Of a DNA stretch of 64,000 nt, positions 42,694 to 50,173 are shown in pieces; the stretch's first letter is position 1; every line of letters begins with the position of its first letter. Made by a program: the position numbers and the translations under genes. The DNA lies in assembly GCF_042662225.1 (NCBI RefSeq), contig NZ_JBHSYQ010000015.1:124001-188000 (forward strand), in the 5' to 3' direction. The notes under the pieces were generated by a model. That model was not told the DNA's origin, did no database searches, and saw only the letters and a program-made list of their open reading frames with translations. Source of the DNA: Nibribacter roseus. GTDB taxonomy: Bacteria; Bacteroidota; Bacteroidia; Cytophagales; Hymenobacteraceae.

Positions 42694-43223
42694 TGTACCT
42701 GAATTCGTTTCTCCTCTCTATATTTTTGTTCATTGCCCCAATAGGGCAGGCAAAAGACCCATACGCCCATACTGCTTTGGTGAACTACTACCAAACCGCT
42801 GCCAAAGACGAAGACATAGCCGAGGAGTTTCATGAGCTGATGCAAAAGTACAAGGGCAAGAACCCGGTAACGGTAGGGTATAAGGCGGTTTCTAACGCCA
42901 TTATGGCCAAACATGTCTGGAGCCCTTATTCTAAAATAAAATACCTGCGCGCCTCCGCCAGTATTTTTGATGAAGCGGTTCAATTGAACCCCAATAACGC
43001 TGAAGTTCGTTTTCTGCGGTTTTCAATAGAAAACTATATTCCACGGTACCTAAACATGAGCAGCAATTTGGAAGAGGACAAAAAAGTATTCATGGCCGCT
43101 TTGCTGAAACACCCCAAGTCTGGTATACCCAATGAATCAGTGAAAATAATGAAGGACTTCCTGCTCCGGAAAGACTTAGTGACCGGAGAGGAGCGCCGAC
43201 AGGTGGAAAACCTGAAACTATGA
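42693..43223 (+). CDS. Exported protein of unknown function in the crt operon
   Basis: The 176-residue product has a signal peptide ending near IGQAK. The mature part is helical and TPR-like (YLRASASIFDEAVQLNPNNAEVRFLRFSIENY). I do not know its function. Similar genes occur inside crt operons of related bacteria as far as I recall. Overlaps of 1 nt with crtB and 4 nt with the cyclase gene (ATGA) mean it is translated with them. Confidence 0.75.
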   Translation: MYLNSFLLSIFLFIAPIGQAKDPYAHTALVNYYQTAAKDEDIAEEFHELMQKYKGKNPVTVGYKAVSNAIMAKHVWSPYSKIKYLRASASIFDEAVQLNPNNAEVRFLRFSIENYIPRYLNMSSNLEEDKKVFMAALLKHPKSGIPNESVKIMKDFLLRKDLVTGEERRQVENLKL

Positions 43224-43927
43224 ACAATTTGTACCTATACCTGAACCTGTTCACCATCTTTTTTCCGTTGGTCTTATCTTTTGACCGGCGCGTCCACTTT
43301 TATACCAACTGGCGCTACTTGTTTCCTGCCATGGCCATTACTGGTCTGCTGTTTGTTATCTGGGACCAGTATTTTACTCACTACGGCATTTGGGGCTTTA
43401 ACCCCGACTATCTGATAGGCTTTTACCTTGGCGAAATGCCTCTGGAGGAAGTTCTTTTTTTCGTGACGGTGCCTTATGCCTGCATGTTTATTTATGAATG
43501 CCTGAATACGTACGTAAAGCGCGAATGGCTTCAGCCTGCTGCCCCAGTCATTACCTGGTTGCTCATCCTCGGGAATCTGGCGGTGGCCGTGGTCTTTTGG
43601 GGGCGCTGGTACACCATGCTCACCTGTTTGCTGGTGCCGGTGTTGCTCTTGCTGTATCTCTGGCGATTTGGCTATTGGAACCTCGGCCGTTTTTATCTGG
43701 CGTACCTGGTGCATTTGGTGCCCTTTCTGCTAGTGAACGGAGTACTAACGGCCCTGCCAGTGGTGTGGTATAACAATGACCACAATGTTGGCCTGCGCAT
43801 TGGCACTATTCCGGCCGAAGACACCATGTATTCGCTCCTTCTGCTGCTGATGACCATTTTCTTTTATGAAAATTTAAAGCAAATAGCGGGAGTTACGGCA
43901 AACAAACCTGCGCCAAATTTTGTTTAA
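43220..43927 (+). CDS. crtY: Lycopene beta-cyclase, fused CrtYc-CrtYd type
   Basis: A 235-residue membrane protein made of two homologous halves with about seven TM helices. Each half has an (L/A)PxE(E/D) region: FYLGEMPLEEVLFFVTVPYA and GTIPAEDTMYSLLLLLMT, both followed by F-x-YE. This is the CrtYcd cyclase domain found as a fusion in Bacteroidetes and fungi. It closes beta-ionone rings on lycopene to give beta-carotene. It lies between the unknown operon gene and ispH. Confidence 0.9.
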   Translation: MNNLYLYLNLFTIFFPLVLSFDRRVHFYTNWRYLFPAMAITGLLFVIWDQYFTHYGIWGFNPDYLIGFYLGEMPLEEVLFFVTVPYACMFIYECLNTYVKREWLQPAAPVITWLLILGNLAVAVVFWGRWYTMLTCLLVPVLLLLYLWRFGYWNLGRFYLAYLVHLVPFLLVNGVLTALPVVWYNNDHNVGLRIGTIPAEDTMYSLLLLLMTIFFYENLKQIAGVTANKPAPNFV

Positions 43928-43932
43928 GTAAC

Positions 43933-44778
43933 ATGCGTCAACTGCTGGTACATATCGATTCAAACTCTGGCTTCTGCTTCGGGGTTATTTACGCCATACA
44001 AATGGCCGAGGACCTGCTGGAAGAGCAAGGGTATTTGTATTGCCTTGGAGATATTGTACACAACGACGAAGAGGTGGAGCGCTTGCAGAACAAAGGTCTC
44101 CGCATCATTAACTATGAAACGCTTAAAACTCTACAGAACGAAGCTGTTTTAATCAGAGCCCACGGCGAGCCTCCATCTACTTATCAAACGGCCTTAGAAA
44201 ATAACCTCACCTTAGTAGATGCTTCTTGCCCCGTAGTTCTAAAACTCCAGAACCGCATTAAAACTTCTTTTGATAAACAGGAGCAGATTTTTATATATGG
44301 CAAGCACGGCCATGCCGAGGTATTAGGCTTGTTGGGCCAGACGAATAATGAAGCTGTGGTTTTTGAAAACCTTGATGAATTGCTCCGGCACGAACTTCCC
44401 CAGAACATCACGCTCTACAGTCAAACTACTAAGAGCACCAACAACTTTTACCGCATAAAAAGCGAATTAGAGAGCAGAGGACACGCTGTGAACGCCAATG
44501 ACACTATCTGCCGCCAAGTCTCTAACCGTGACAAAGAGCTCCGCCTGTTCGCCCAGAAGTTTGACAAGGTGGTGTTTGTTTCAGGCACCAAATCATCGAA
44601 CGGTAAGGTGCTGTACCAGGTATGCAAAGACACTAACCCTAACACTTTTTTTGTATCTAAAGTAGAAGAGCTTCAGCCCGAGTGGTTTACGGAAGGGGAG
44701 ACTATTGGCATCTGCGGCGCCACCTCCACGCCTATGTGGCTCATGGAAGAAGTGCGTGAGGCTTTGCTGGGGTTTTAG
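43933..44778 (+). CDS. ispH: 4-hydroxy-3-methylbut-2-enyl diphosphate reductase IspH
   Basis: The 281-residue product keeps all three [4Fe-4S] cysteines: Cys15 (SGFCFGV), Cys99 (ASCPVV) and Cys193 (TICRQV). VHN, RAHGEP and GKHGHAEV supply substrate-binding residues. It makes IPP and DMAPP in the last step of the MEP pathway. Placed 5 nt after the cyclase gene, it would raise precursor supply together with carotenoid synthesis. Confidence 0.93.
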   Translation: MRQLLVHIDSNSGFCFGVIYAIQMAEDLLEEQGYLYCLGDIVHNDEEVERLQNKGLRIINYETLKTLQNEAVLIRAHGEPPSTYQTALENNLTLVDASCPVVLKLQNRIKTSFDKQEQIFIYGKHGHAEVLGLLGQTNNEAVVFENLDELLRHELPQNITLYSQTTKSTNNFYRIKSELESRGHAVNANDTICRQVSNRDKELRLFAQKFDKVVFVSGTKSSNGKVLYQVCKDTNPNTFFVSKVEELQPEWFTEGETIGICGATSTPMWLMEEVREALLGF

Positions 44779-44784
44779 TTTTGG

Positions 44785-44801
44785 TATCATGTAACATGAT
44801 A
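44785..44801. terminator. Short hairpin after ispH
   Basis: TATCATG-TAA-CATGATA, a 7-bp stem with no T-run. It lies 6 nt after the ispH stop. Confidence 0.35.
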
Positions 44802-44820
44802 GGAGAAATGTGGAATTTCT

Positions 44821-44855
44821 ATTTTTGGCTAGTTTAATAAAAGTAGGCTGAAAAT
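44821..44855. repeat. 36-nt-type palindrome, degenerate copy
   Basis: ATTTTTGGCTA ... TAGGCTGAAAAT. It is one base shorter than the standard core, with 11-nt imperfect arms, and lies downstream of ispH. Confidence 0.5.
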
Positions 44856-44896
44856 GAGATTGCTGGAATTTGTGGACTGAATTGAGGGGGGCAGCT

Positions 44897-45246
44897 GTTT
44901 GGAGTCTTCCGAAGGATGACTCCAAACTTGTGATGAATCAGGAGGAACTCTGTTCCGGCCAAGGTGGTATTCAGTTTCTTTGAAACGAAAATAAATAAAT
45001 GGCAATGGTTTTTGCTCGGTGGCTGCCAGGAAGTCGGAGACTTCCATTTATAATAAAGTTTGGAGTCACCCTGCGGAAGACTCCAAACAGCAACGGACAG
45101 CAACTTTTGTAGAGAGTAGGACTCAAACCGCAGCACCAGCTTCAACTTGGAGCTACTTTGGCGCAAGTTTGTAACTTGCGTATATCTAAGGCAATAGCCA
45201 CGGAAGTTGAAAACTTCCGCCAAGGAAGCCACAAGTTGAAAACTTG
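44897..45246. repeat. Cluster of six short hairpins between ispH and crtW
   Basis: 44897-44927 (GTTTGGAGTC ... GACTCCAAAC) and 45058-45088 are reverse-complement copies of the same 31-nt hairpin. Others are 45029-45045 (GGAAGTC-GGA-GACTTCC), 45162-45180 (CGCAAGTT-TGT-AACTTGCG), 45201-45219 (CGGAAGTT-GAA-AACTTCCG) and 45232-45246 (CAAGTT-GAA-AACTTG). No gene is supported in this 511-nt gap. Confidence 0.8.
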
Positions 45247-45289
45247 CGGCAGAGGTGTAGAGATTGAGACGTTATAAGTAAAACCTGTT

Positions 45290-45994
45290 TTGAAGCCGAT
45301 TTTCCAAAAATACGCCGGAATCATCATTGCCCTCGTCATTTTGCTGGCTTGGAGTGGTTGCCTTTGGTTTTTGCTGCACTGGCCTATAGATTTTACATCC
45401 CCCTTTACTTATCTGGCGGTGCTCTTGATGACGCACTTGTACACCGGCCTTTTCATTACCGCCCATGACGCCATGCACGGCGTGGTAGCCCCCGGAAACA
45501 AAAAGCTGAATACAGTAGTGGGTACTATTACTGCTGGCTTATTTGCCTACAACTACTACGGCCGCCTTTACCCAAAACACCACTTGCACCACCGCCACGT
45601 AGCCACTGACCAAGATCCAGATTACCACGGCGGCAACTTCTTTCTCTGGTTTCTGAGCTTTGCCAGGCAATACATAACCGTAGTGCAGGTTCTGCTCATG
45701 GCCGGCACTTTTCATTTGCTGCAACTTTGGTTTCCGGTTGAGAACATTGTTCTGTTCTGGATGCTGCCAGCCGTATTGGCTACGTTTCAGCTGTTCTACT
45801 TCGGAACGTACCTGCCGCACCGCGGAGAGCATGCCCCAGACAATCCGCACAAATCCGGCACCCAAGGCCGTAACCACCTGTGGGCTTTTCTAAGCTGCTA
45901 CTTTTTTGGGTATCATTATGAGCACCACGACAAGCCGTATTTGCCTTGGTGGAAACTTTATCAGGAGAAAGACCGGCTAGAGAAGGGGAGGTAA
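45290..45994 (+). CDS. crtW: Beta-carotene ketolase CrtW
   Basis: A 234-residue membrane di-iron oxygenase with the CrtW histidine set: HDAMH (59-63), HHLHH (97-101) followed by DPDYH (109-113), FYFGTYLPHR, and GYHYEHH near the C terminus. It adds 4-keto groups to beta-ionone rings. With CrtZ it would give canthaxanthin- or astaxanthin-type products or, with other enzymes, related ketocarotenoids. TTG start at 45290. It is separated from ispH by a hairpin cluster, so it may have its own promoter. Confidence 0.9.
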   Translation: MKPIFQKYAGIIIALVILLAWSGCLWFLLHWPIDFTSPFTYLAVLLMTHLYTGLFITAHDAMHGVVAPGNKKLNTVVGTITAGLFAYNYYGRLYPKHHLHHRHVATDQDPDYHGGNFFLWFLSFARQYITVVQVLLMAGTFHLLQLWFPVENIVLFWMLPAVLATFQLFYFGTYLPHRGEHAPDNPHKSGTQGRNHLWAFLSCYFFGYHYEHHDKPYLPWWKLYQEKDRLEKGR

Positions 45995-45999
45995 AAGCT

Positions 46000-46035
46000 G
46001 TTTTGGGGCTACTTTTAGAGAATAAAGGCCAAAAG
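46000..46035. repeat. 36-nt dispersed palindrome, partly degenerate
   Basis: GTTTTGGGGCT ... AAGGCCAAAAG. It begins 5 nt after the crtW stop and runs into the following terminator. Confidence 0.55.
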
Positions 46036-46069
46036 AAGAAGGCTGCCCCGATGGGGCAGCCTTCTTCTT
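46033..46069. terminator. Bidirectional terminator between crtW and the metal locus
   Basis: AAGAAGAAGGCTGCCCC pairs perfectly with GGGGCAGCCTTCTTCTT; the loop is 3 nt. The genes on the two sides are convergent. Confidence 0.92.
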
Positions 46070-46090
46070 GCTCTAATAAACCAGCGGCTA

Positions 46091-46444
46091 TTAGTGAATG
46101 CCAGCTTCTTTCTTGCAGCAGTCATCCAAACGGTCATAGGCTCTTTTAGTGGCTGGTGAGTCATCAGCGTCATAACCTAAATCATTCACGGCTTTTCTCA
46201 GTTTGGCAACATCGGTTTTGGTGCCGTTGTACTGTATGGTGAGCACTTTGGTGTTTTCATCAAGGGTTGCTTTGCTCACACCTTTTTCATAGGCCATGCC
46301 TTTCTCAAGGGTGGCTTTGCACATGCCGCAAACGGCAGAAGTTTTAAATTTCACCACTTCACCATTCTTGCCACTCTGGGCGAAAGAAAAAGTAGATAGG
46401 CACACCATAAGTAAGGAAAGAGTGAAAGCTTTTAAGGTTTTCAT
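46091..46444 (-). CDS. Exported heavy-metal-associated (HMA) domain protein
   Basis: The 117-residue product has a Sec signal (ends FSFAQ) and one ferredoxin-like HMA domain with metal motif CGMC (SAVCGMCKATLEKG), followed by VLTIQYNGTKTD and a C-terminal DDCCKK pair. It resembles periplasmic copper- or mercury-binding MerP/CopZ-like proteins. It lies downstream of a TonB-dependent receptor on the same strand, so it probably binds the metal that the receptor or a partner handles. The metal is not certain. Confidence 0.8.
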   Translation of the reverse strand: MKTLKAFTLSLLMVCLSTFSFAQSGKNGEVVKFKTSAVCGMCKATLEKGMAYEKGVSKATLDENTKVLTIQYNGTKTDVAKLRKAVNDLGYDADDSPATKRAYDRLDDCCKKEAGIH

Positions 46445-46496
46445 TTTTTAAAAGTTAAGAGTTTGAAGTTAAGAGTTGTGAATTTTTCTAAAGTTC

Positions 46497-46619
46497 GTTT
46501 TCAGGCTGTTTTACCAAAATCAAGCCAATTTTTATTGATTGTTAGTTGTTGATTGTTATTATGAATGAGTCAACCTAAAAGAATAAATAAGGAGACGAAC
46601 AATCAACAACAAACAATCA
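46497..46619. repeat. Degenerate 36-nt palindrome next to a 22-nt-arm inverted repeat
   Basis: A decayed copy (GTTTTCAGGCTG ... TCAAGCCAATTT) starts at 46497. Just after it, 46536-46557 and 46598-46619 are inverted (TGATTGTTAGTTGTTGATTG type, one mismatch in 22) around 40 nt. This lies between the receptor and the HMA gene. Confidence 0.55.
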
Positions 46620-46634
46620 GCAATTAAGAAGCAA

Positions 46635-48851
46635 TCATTTTATAGTAAACCGGAGACCAGCGTAAATCACCCTACCCATGATTGGAGCCCATACCATGCT
46701 AGCGTCAAAGTTTTGGCTGAAGGGCTGGTCGGCGGCAATAATAGGGTCTTTTTGTTTGTAGTTCAACATGTTCTCTACGCCGGCATAAACTTCCCACAGT
46801 TTAAAGGCACGGGTGATCTGCCCATTGAACACCGCATATGGGCTAACAGTTCGGGTTCTGATAATTCCGTCTGTGGCTTGGCCCATGTTAGGAACAGTTC
46901 TGGGGCCGTACCATTGGGCGGTGACATCGGCCCGCCATTTGTCAAAAGGAGTCGCAAAGCCTAGGTTAAGAAACGCCCGGTGATTTGGGATGAATGGACG
47001 CTGCAGCAATTGACCGTTGTAGGTGGTACGCACATCAAAGTACTTGTAGGCGGCTTTTACATCCAACAGTTCCGTCAACTCGTACTGCACCTCTGCCTGA
47101 AAACTTTTGGAGTAGGAGCGGCCATTTAAGTTGGTGAATATTACCTGATAAGGGCTGCTGTACATATCCGGCACAACTTGGTTCTGGAAGGATGTGTAGT
47201 AGTAATCGGTAATAAACGCGCCTTGGCGGTCGCCTAACGTGAAATATTGGGTGAAGCTACCGCCCAGATTCCAAGCCTTCTCTGGCTGTAAATTGTTCTG
47301 CAACACAAATTCACGGTTACTTACCAATGAGGCGACATTTTCGGCAATTGGATTGGCTACCCTGAAGCCTTTGCCCGCCGCCAGACGCAGAATGGTGTTC
47401 GGGGTGAAATCGTACTTCAGGTTAAAGCGTGGCGTGTACACCCAGCCAAACAGGTTGTGGTGGTCGGCGCGAATGCCTCCTACCAAGGTAAGGTTGGTGC
47501 TGTTTTGATAGATGTATTCAAAAAAAGCCCCAGGAACCCGCTCTTTTCTGGTGTACAACTGCCCAGCCAACTCTTCTTGGTAATCTTCCAGTTGGTAGCT
47601 CAAACCAGTCTTATAGGTGTGCGAGGTATTGCCAAACGCCGACTGGAAAATAAGATTGGTCAAACCGCTGTTCTGAAAGCCGTTGTATACCCTTGGCCCG
47701 TAATGAGAGTCAAAATCATGGTGTGCACCTGATAGAATCAGCCCAATGCTCTGGTAAGGTTTGTTTTTGAACGTATAAGAGGTCTTGGAGTAGGCACTGT
47801 AGCGGTCGGTTTCAGACTCAATACCGTAAGGATTTCCCTCTACCTGCTCCATGCCTGCGCGGAAGCTTGCCTGTCCGCCGGTGCGGCTTTCGTGCAGAGC
47901 TTGAATGCCTATTTCGGCTATTACCTGCTTGCCGGGGTTGTACTTCCACTTATTGAACACGTTGTAGTGTTTGCCCAGTGGAATATCCAGAAAACCATCA
48001 TCATTATTGTCCACGCGGTTGCTGAGCTGGTCGGTGTGCAGCATGAGAACAGAACTGAGCTTAGGGGTCAGGTTGAACGAAGTATTCACGTTGGCATCCC
48101 ACTTAGCCATACTGTTGCCGTACAGGTTCACGTGCAGGCGGTCGGTTTTCTCTGGATCCTTCAACCGTACATTCACTTGTCCCGAAATAGATTCGTAACC
48201 GTTCAACACCGAGCCAGTACCCTTAATAATGTCAATGGCTTCAATGTAGGTGCCAGAAAGGTAATTTAACCGGTACGGAGTGGCCAAGCCGCGTAAGGCA
48301 GGCACATTTTCAATGGTCATGAGGGTGTAGGCTCCGTCCAAGCCAAGCATTTGGATCTGCCGCGCACCAGATGCCGCATCAGAAGTGGTCACTTCTACGG
48401 AGGCATTCGTCTCAAAGCTCTCGGCTAAGTTGCAGCACGCAGATTTCAGCAAGTCTTTGGAGGTAATGACCTGCGAGTTGGTGGGGGTGAGAGCTGAGTA
48501 ACGGTCTTGTTCACCAGTTACGGTAACTTCCTGCAGAGAAGTCTCAGATTTCAGCCGAACCACCAGATTTGACTGGCCCTGTACCTGCACTGTGTCCGCT
48601 TTGTAGCCAATGTAACTGACCACCAAAGCAGTAGAGCCGGAAGGGGCGGCGGGAAAAGAAAAGAAGCCGTTCGCATCGGTGCTTGAGGCTTGGCTAGTAC
48701 CTAGCCATACCACAGAAGCGCCAATAAGAGGAGTGGAGTTGTTCTGGTCCAGTACCCGGCCAGAAATAGTTTGTGCCGAGGCTATAAAAGGAAACAGAAG
48801 TCCCAGCAATATAAACGTGCTTTTTAAGGCACAAAATCTAGTAAAATACAT
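46635..48851 (-). CDS. TonB-dependent outer-membrane receptor, metal-locus type
   Basis: The 738-residue product has a signal peptide, an N-terminal carboxypeptidase-regulatory-like domain (ISGRVLDQNNSTPLIGASV), a plug domain with KSACCNLAESFETNASVEV and IKGTGSVLNGYESISGQVNV, and a 22-strand-type barrel ending in an aromatic residue pattern (YAGLRFTIK). The Cys-Cys in the plug is notable. Receptors of this type sit with HMA proteins and a small CC/PP exported protein in Bacteroidetes, and are presumed to import or sense copper or another metal. The substrate is inferred from neighbours only. Confidence 0.85.
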   Translation of the reverse strand: MYFTRFCALKSTFILLGLLFPFIASAQTISGRVLDQNNSTPLIGASVVWLGTSQASSTDANGFFSFPAAPSGSTALVVSYIGYKADTVQVQGQSNLVVRLKSETSLQEVTVTGEQDRYSALTPTNSQVITSKDLLKSACCNLAESFETNASVEVTTSDAASGARQIQMLGLDGAYTLMTIENVPALRGLATPYRLNYLSGTYIEAIDIIKGTGSVLNGYESISGQVNVRLKDPEKTDRLHVNLYGNSMAKWDANVNTSFNLTPKLSSVLMLHTDQLSNRVDNNDDGFLDIPLGKHYNVFNKWKYNPGKQVIAEIGIQALHESRTGGQASFRAGMEQVEGNPYGIESETDRYSAYSKTSYTFKNKPYQSIGLILSGAHHDFDSHYGPRVYNGFQNSGLTNLIFQSAFGNTSHTYKTGLSYQLEDYQEELAGQLYTRKERVPGAFFEYIYQNSTNLTLVGGIRADHHNLFGWVYTPRFNLKYDFTPNTILRLAAGKGFRVANPIAENVASLVSNREFVLQNNLQPEKAWNLGGSFTQYFTLGDRQGAFITDYYYTSFQNQVVPDMYSSPYQVIFTNLNGRSYSKSFQAEVQYELTELLDVKAAYKYFDVRTTYNGQLLQRPFIPNHRAFLNLGFATPFDKWRADVTAQWYGPRTVPNMGQATDGIIRTRTVSPYAVFNGQITRAFKLWEVYAGVENMLNYKQKDPIIAADQPFSQNFDASMVWAPIMGRVIYAGLRFTIK

Positions 48852-48935
48852 TAGAATTAAGCATTTAGTAACACATTTTCAGTGGCTGAAAGACAGGCAA
48901 AGGCAGCCTCAGCCCAGCAGTGAGAAAAATGAGTA

Positions 48936-49367
48936 CTAAATGTTCAGGATGTGCAACCGGTGCAATAGGTCACGGCCCGCCAGCGGAGGCGAGGTGTCTG
49001 TGTAAAAAGGCCACGTGCTAAGTACAACAGCCTCTTGTACCGGAGGTAAAGGAAAAGGATTAGAGATGAAAGCAGGAATTGCCAGCATCTCCACCTTGGT
49101 GAGCTTTAAGGTAGATTCCACCTCCAGCTTTTGGTGAGTGGTGGTAAGGGAGCAACAGTCTTTCTTCTCTAACACGGGGGCATCAGGGCAAACGGGCTTT
49201 TCTTCTTTTGCACAGCAGCCGGCTTTCTCCATTTTCTCCACCGCCATAGCCGATGGTGCCATGCCAAGCATGGCGCAGAAGCGTTCCGTGGCCGCCATCC
49301 CCACCGAACCGGTCAGAATGCTGAAGGCCATGGCCAGAAGCACTATGTGTTGGAGTTTCCCACGCAT
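48936..49367 (-). CDS. Small exported Cys-rich protein (HYC_CC_PP-type family)
   Basis: The 143-residue product has a signal peptide or TM segment at 8-25. Paired cysteines (AGCCAKE, KDCCSL), an early RFCAML, and the C-terminal SPPLAGRDLLHRLHIL match the plan of a Bacteroidetes family named for HYC, CC and PP motifs (recalled, not searched). Function unknown. It is the first gene of a leftward set with the TonB receptor and HMA protein, which suggests metal handling. Confidence 0.7.
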   Translation of the reverse strand: MRGKLQHIVLLAMAFSILTGSVGMAATERFCAMLGMAPSAMAVEKMEKAGCCAKEEKPVCPDAPVLEKKDCCSLTTTHQKLEVESTLKLTKVEMLAIPAFISNPFPLPPVQEAVVLSTWPFYTDTSPPLAGRDLLHRLHILNI

Positions 49368-49371
49368 GCTG

Positions 49372-49379
49372 CAAAGTTA
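49372..49379 (-). promoter_or_regulatory. -7 box immediately before the Cys-rich exported gene
   Basis: TAACTTTG on the minus strand matches TAnnTTTG and ends 4 nt before the ATG at 49367. If it is used, the message would be leaderless or nearly so. Confidence 0.45.
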
Positions 49380-49435
49380 CGGAAAATCGCGCCACTTTCC
49401 ACCACTTCTCTTCCACAGGCTCTGTTGTAGATAGC

Positions 49436-49471
49436 GTTTTGGCTATGTTTTAGCAAAAACAGCTGAAAAAC
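49436..49471. repeat. 36-nt dispersed palindrome
   Basis: GTTTTGGCTAT ... AGCTGAAAAAC, exactly 36 nt, in the divergent region between the metal locus and the dcw cluster. Confidence 0.65.
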
Positions 49472-49521
49472 AGCGTATTGGCACTTTTTCACGCATTAGT
49501 CTACTAGTTTTGGATCAAATG

Positions 49522-49604
49522 TTATCCAAAAGTTATCCCAAAGTGGAAGGAAACATATGTGGATAATGTGGATATGTGGGGTGGATAACCATGTTTTATC
49601 CACA
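49522..49604. promoter_or_regulatory. Cluster of six DnaA-box-like sequences upstream of mraZ
   Basis: Exact TTATCCACA at 49596-49604 and, inverted, at 49558-49566. One- or two-mismatch boxes at 49522-49530 (TTATCCAAA), 49533-49541 (TTATCCCAA), 49567-49575 and 49580-49588 (both inverted). Six boxes in 83 nt suggests DnaA control of the division cluster or a DnaA-titration site. Confidence 0.65.
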
Positions 49605-49605
49605 A

Positions 49606-49630
49606 AGTGGTAAATAGTGGGAAAGAGTGG
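49606..49630 (+). promoter_or_regulatory. MraZ box: three AGTGG repeats
   Basis: AGTGG at 49606, 49616 and 49626, exactly 10 bp apart. MraZ is known to bind tandem TGGG-type repeats with 10-bp period upstream of its own gene. The array ends at the promoter's upstream element. Confidence 0.8.
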
Positions 49631-49660
49631 TTGACTTTACAAATTGGTTTTATACTTTTG
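49631..49660 (+). promoter_or_regulatory. Promoter of the dcw cluster
   Basis: TTG (49631-49633), a 19-nt spacer, then TACTTTTG (49653-49660), an exact TAnnTTTG. The leader to mraZ is about 30 nt. Confidence 0.7.
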
Positions 49661-49697
49661 TTTTGTACCTAAAACTGTCGTTACCACCAACCTTATC

Positions 49698-50168
49698 ATG
49701 AACTTCCTCTCCGGCGAATATGAGTGTAAGCTAGACCCGAAGGGAAGATTGGTGCTGCCTTCTAAAATCAAAGCCAACCTTCCGGAAGCTTCTGGAAACC
49801 AAGTGGTTTTGACCAGAGGGTTTGAGCCATGCCTGGTGCTGTACCCCAAAACGGAATGGAAGGTGATTTACGACAAGGTTGCGGGCCTGAATGAGTTCAA
49901 CGAAGAGTACCGCCATTTCCAGCGGAACTTCTTCAGGGGCAACACCGAAGTTGAGCTGGACAACGCAGGTCGCTTCATCTTGCCGCGCACCATGGTACGT
50001 TACGCTGAGATTGAGAAAGAAGCCATAGTGGTGGGGCTCGGCAACCGGGTGGAGATCTGGAACCCGGACAAATACGAAGATTTCTTAGTTAAAGACCAGC
50101 AGAATTTCTCGCAGTTGGCGCAGAAATTCCTGGGCGATACTCCTACAACAACCATTATCACTGAATAG
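49698..50168 (+). CDS. mraZ: Transcriptional regulator MraZ
   Basis: A 156-residue double AbrB-like (SpoVT) protein. The two half-sites are MNFLSGEYECKLDPKGRLVL and FFRGNTEVELDNAGRFILP. It represses the division and cell-wall cluster by binding repeats in its promoter, and those repeats are visible just upstream. ATG 49698 is preferred over an upstream alternative at 49644, because the conserved N terminus starts with MNFLSGEYE and 49644 lies inside the promoter. Confidence 0.93.
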   Translation: MNFLSGEYECKLDPKGRLVLPSKIKANLPEASGNQVVLTRGFEPCLVLYPKTEWKVIYDKVAGLNEFNEEYRHFQRNFFRGNTEVELDNAGRFILPRTMVRYAEIEKEAIVVGLGNRVEIWNPDKYEDFLVKDQQNFSQLAQKFLGDTPTTTIITE

Positions 50169-50173
50169 AGGCC

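Noticed and set aside
44897..45246. CRISPR array
   Set aside because: The repeats are hairpins of different sequence and orientation with irregular spacing, and no cas genes are nearby.
49522..49604. Chromosomal replication origin
   Set aside because: There are many DnaA boxes, but no dnaA, dnaN or other origin-linked gene and no obvious AT-rich unwinding region; regulation or titration is more likely.
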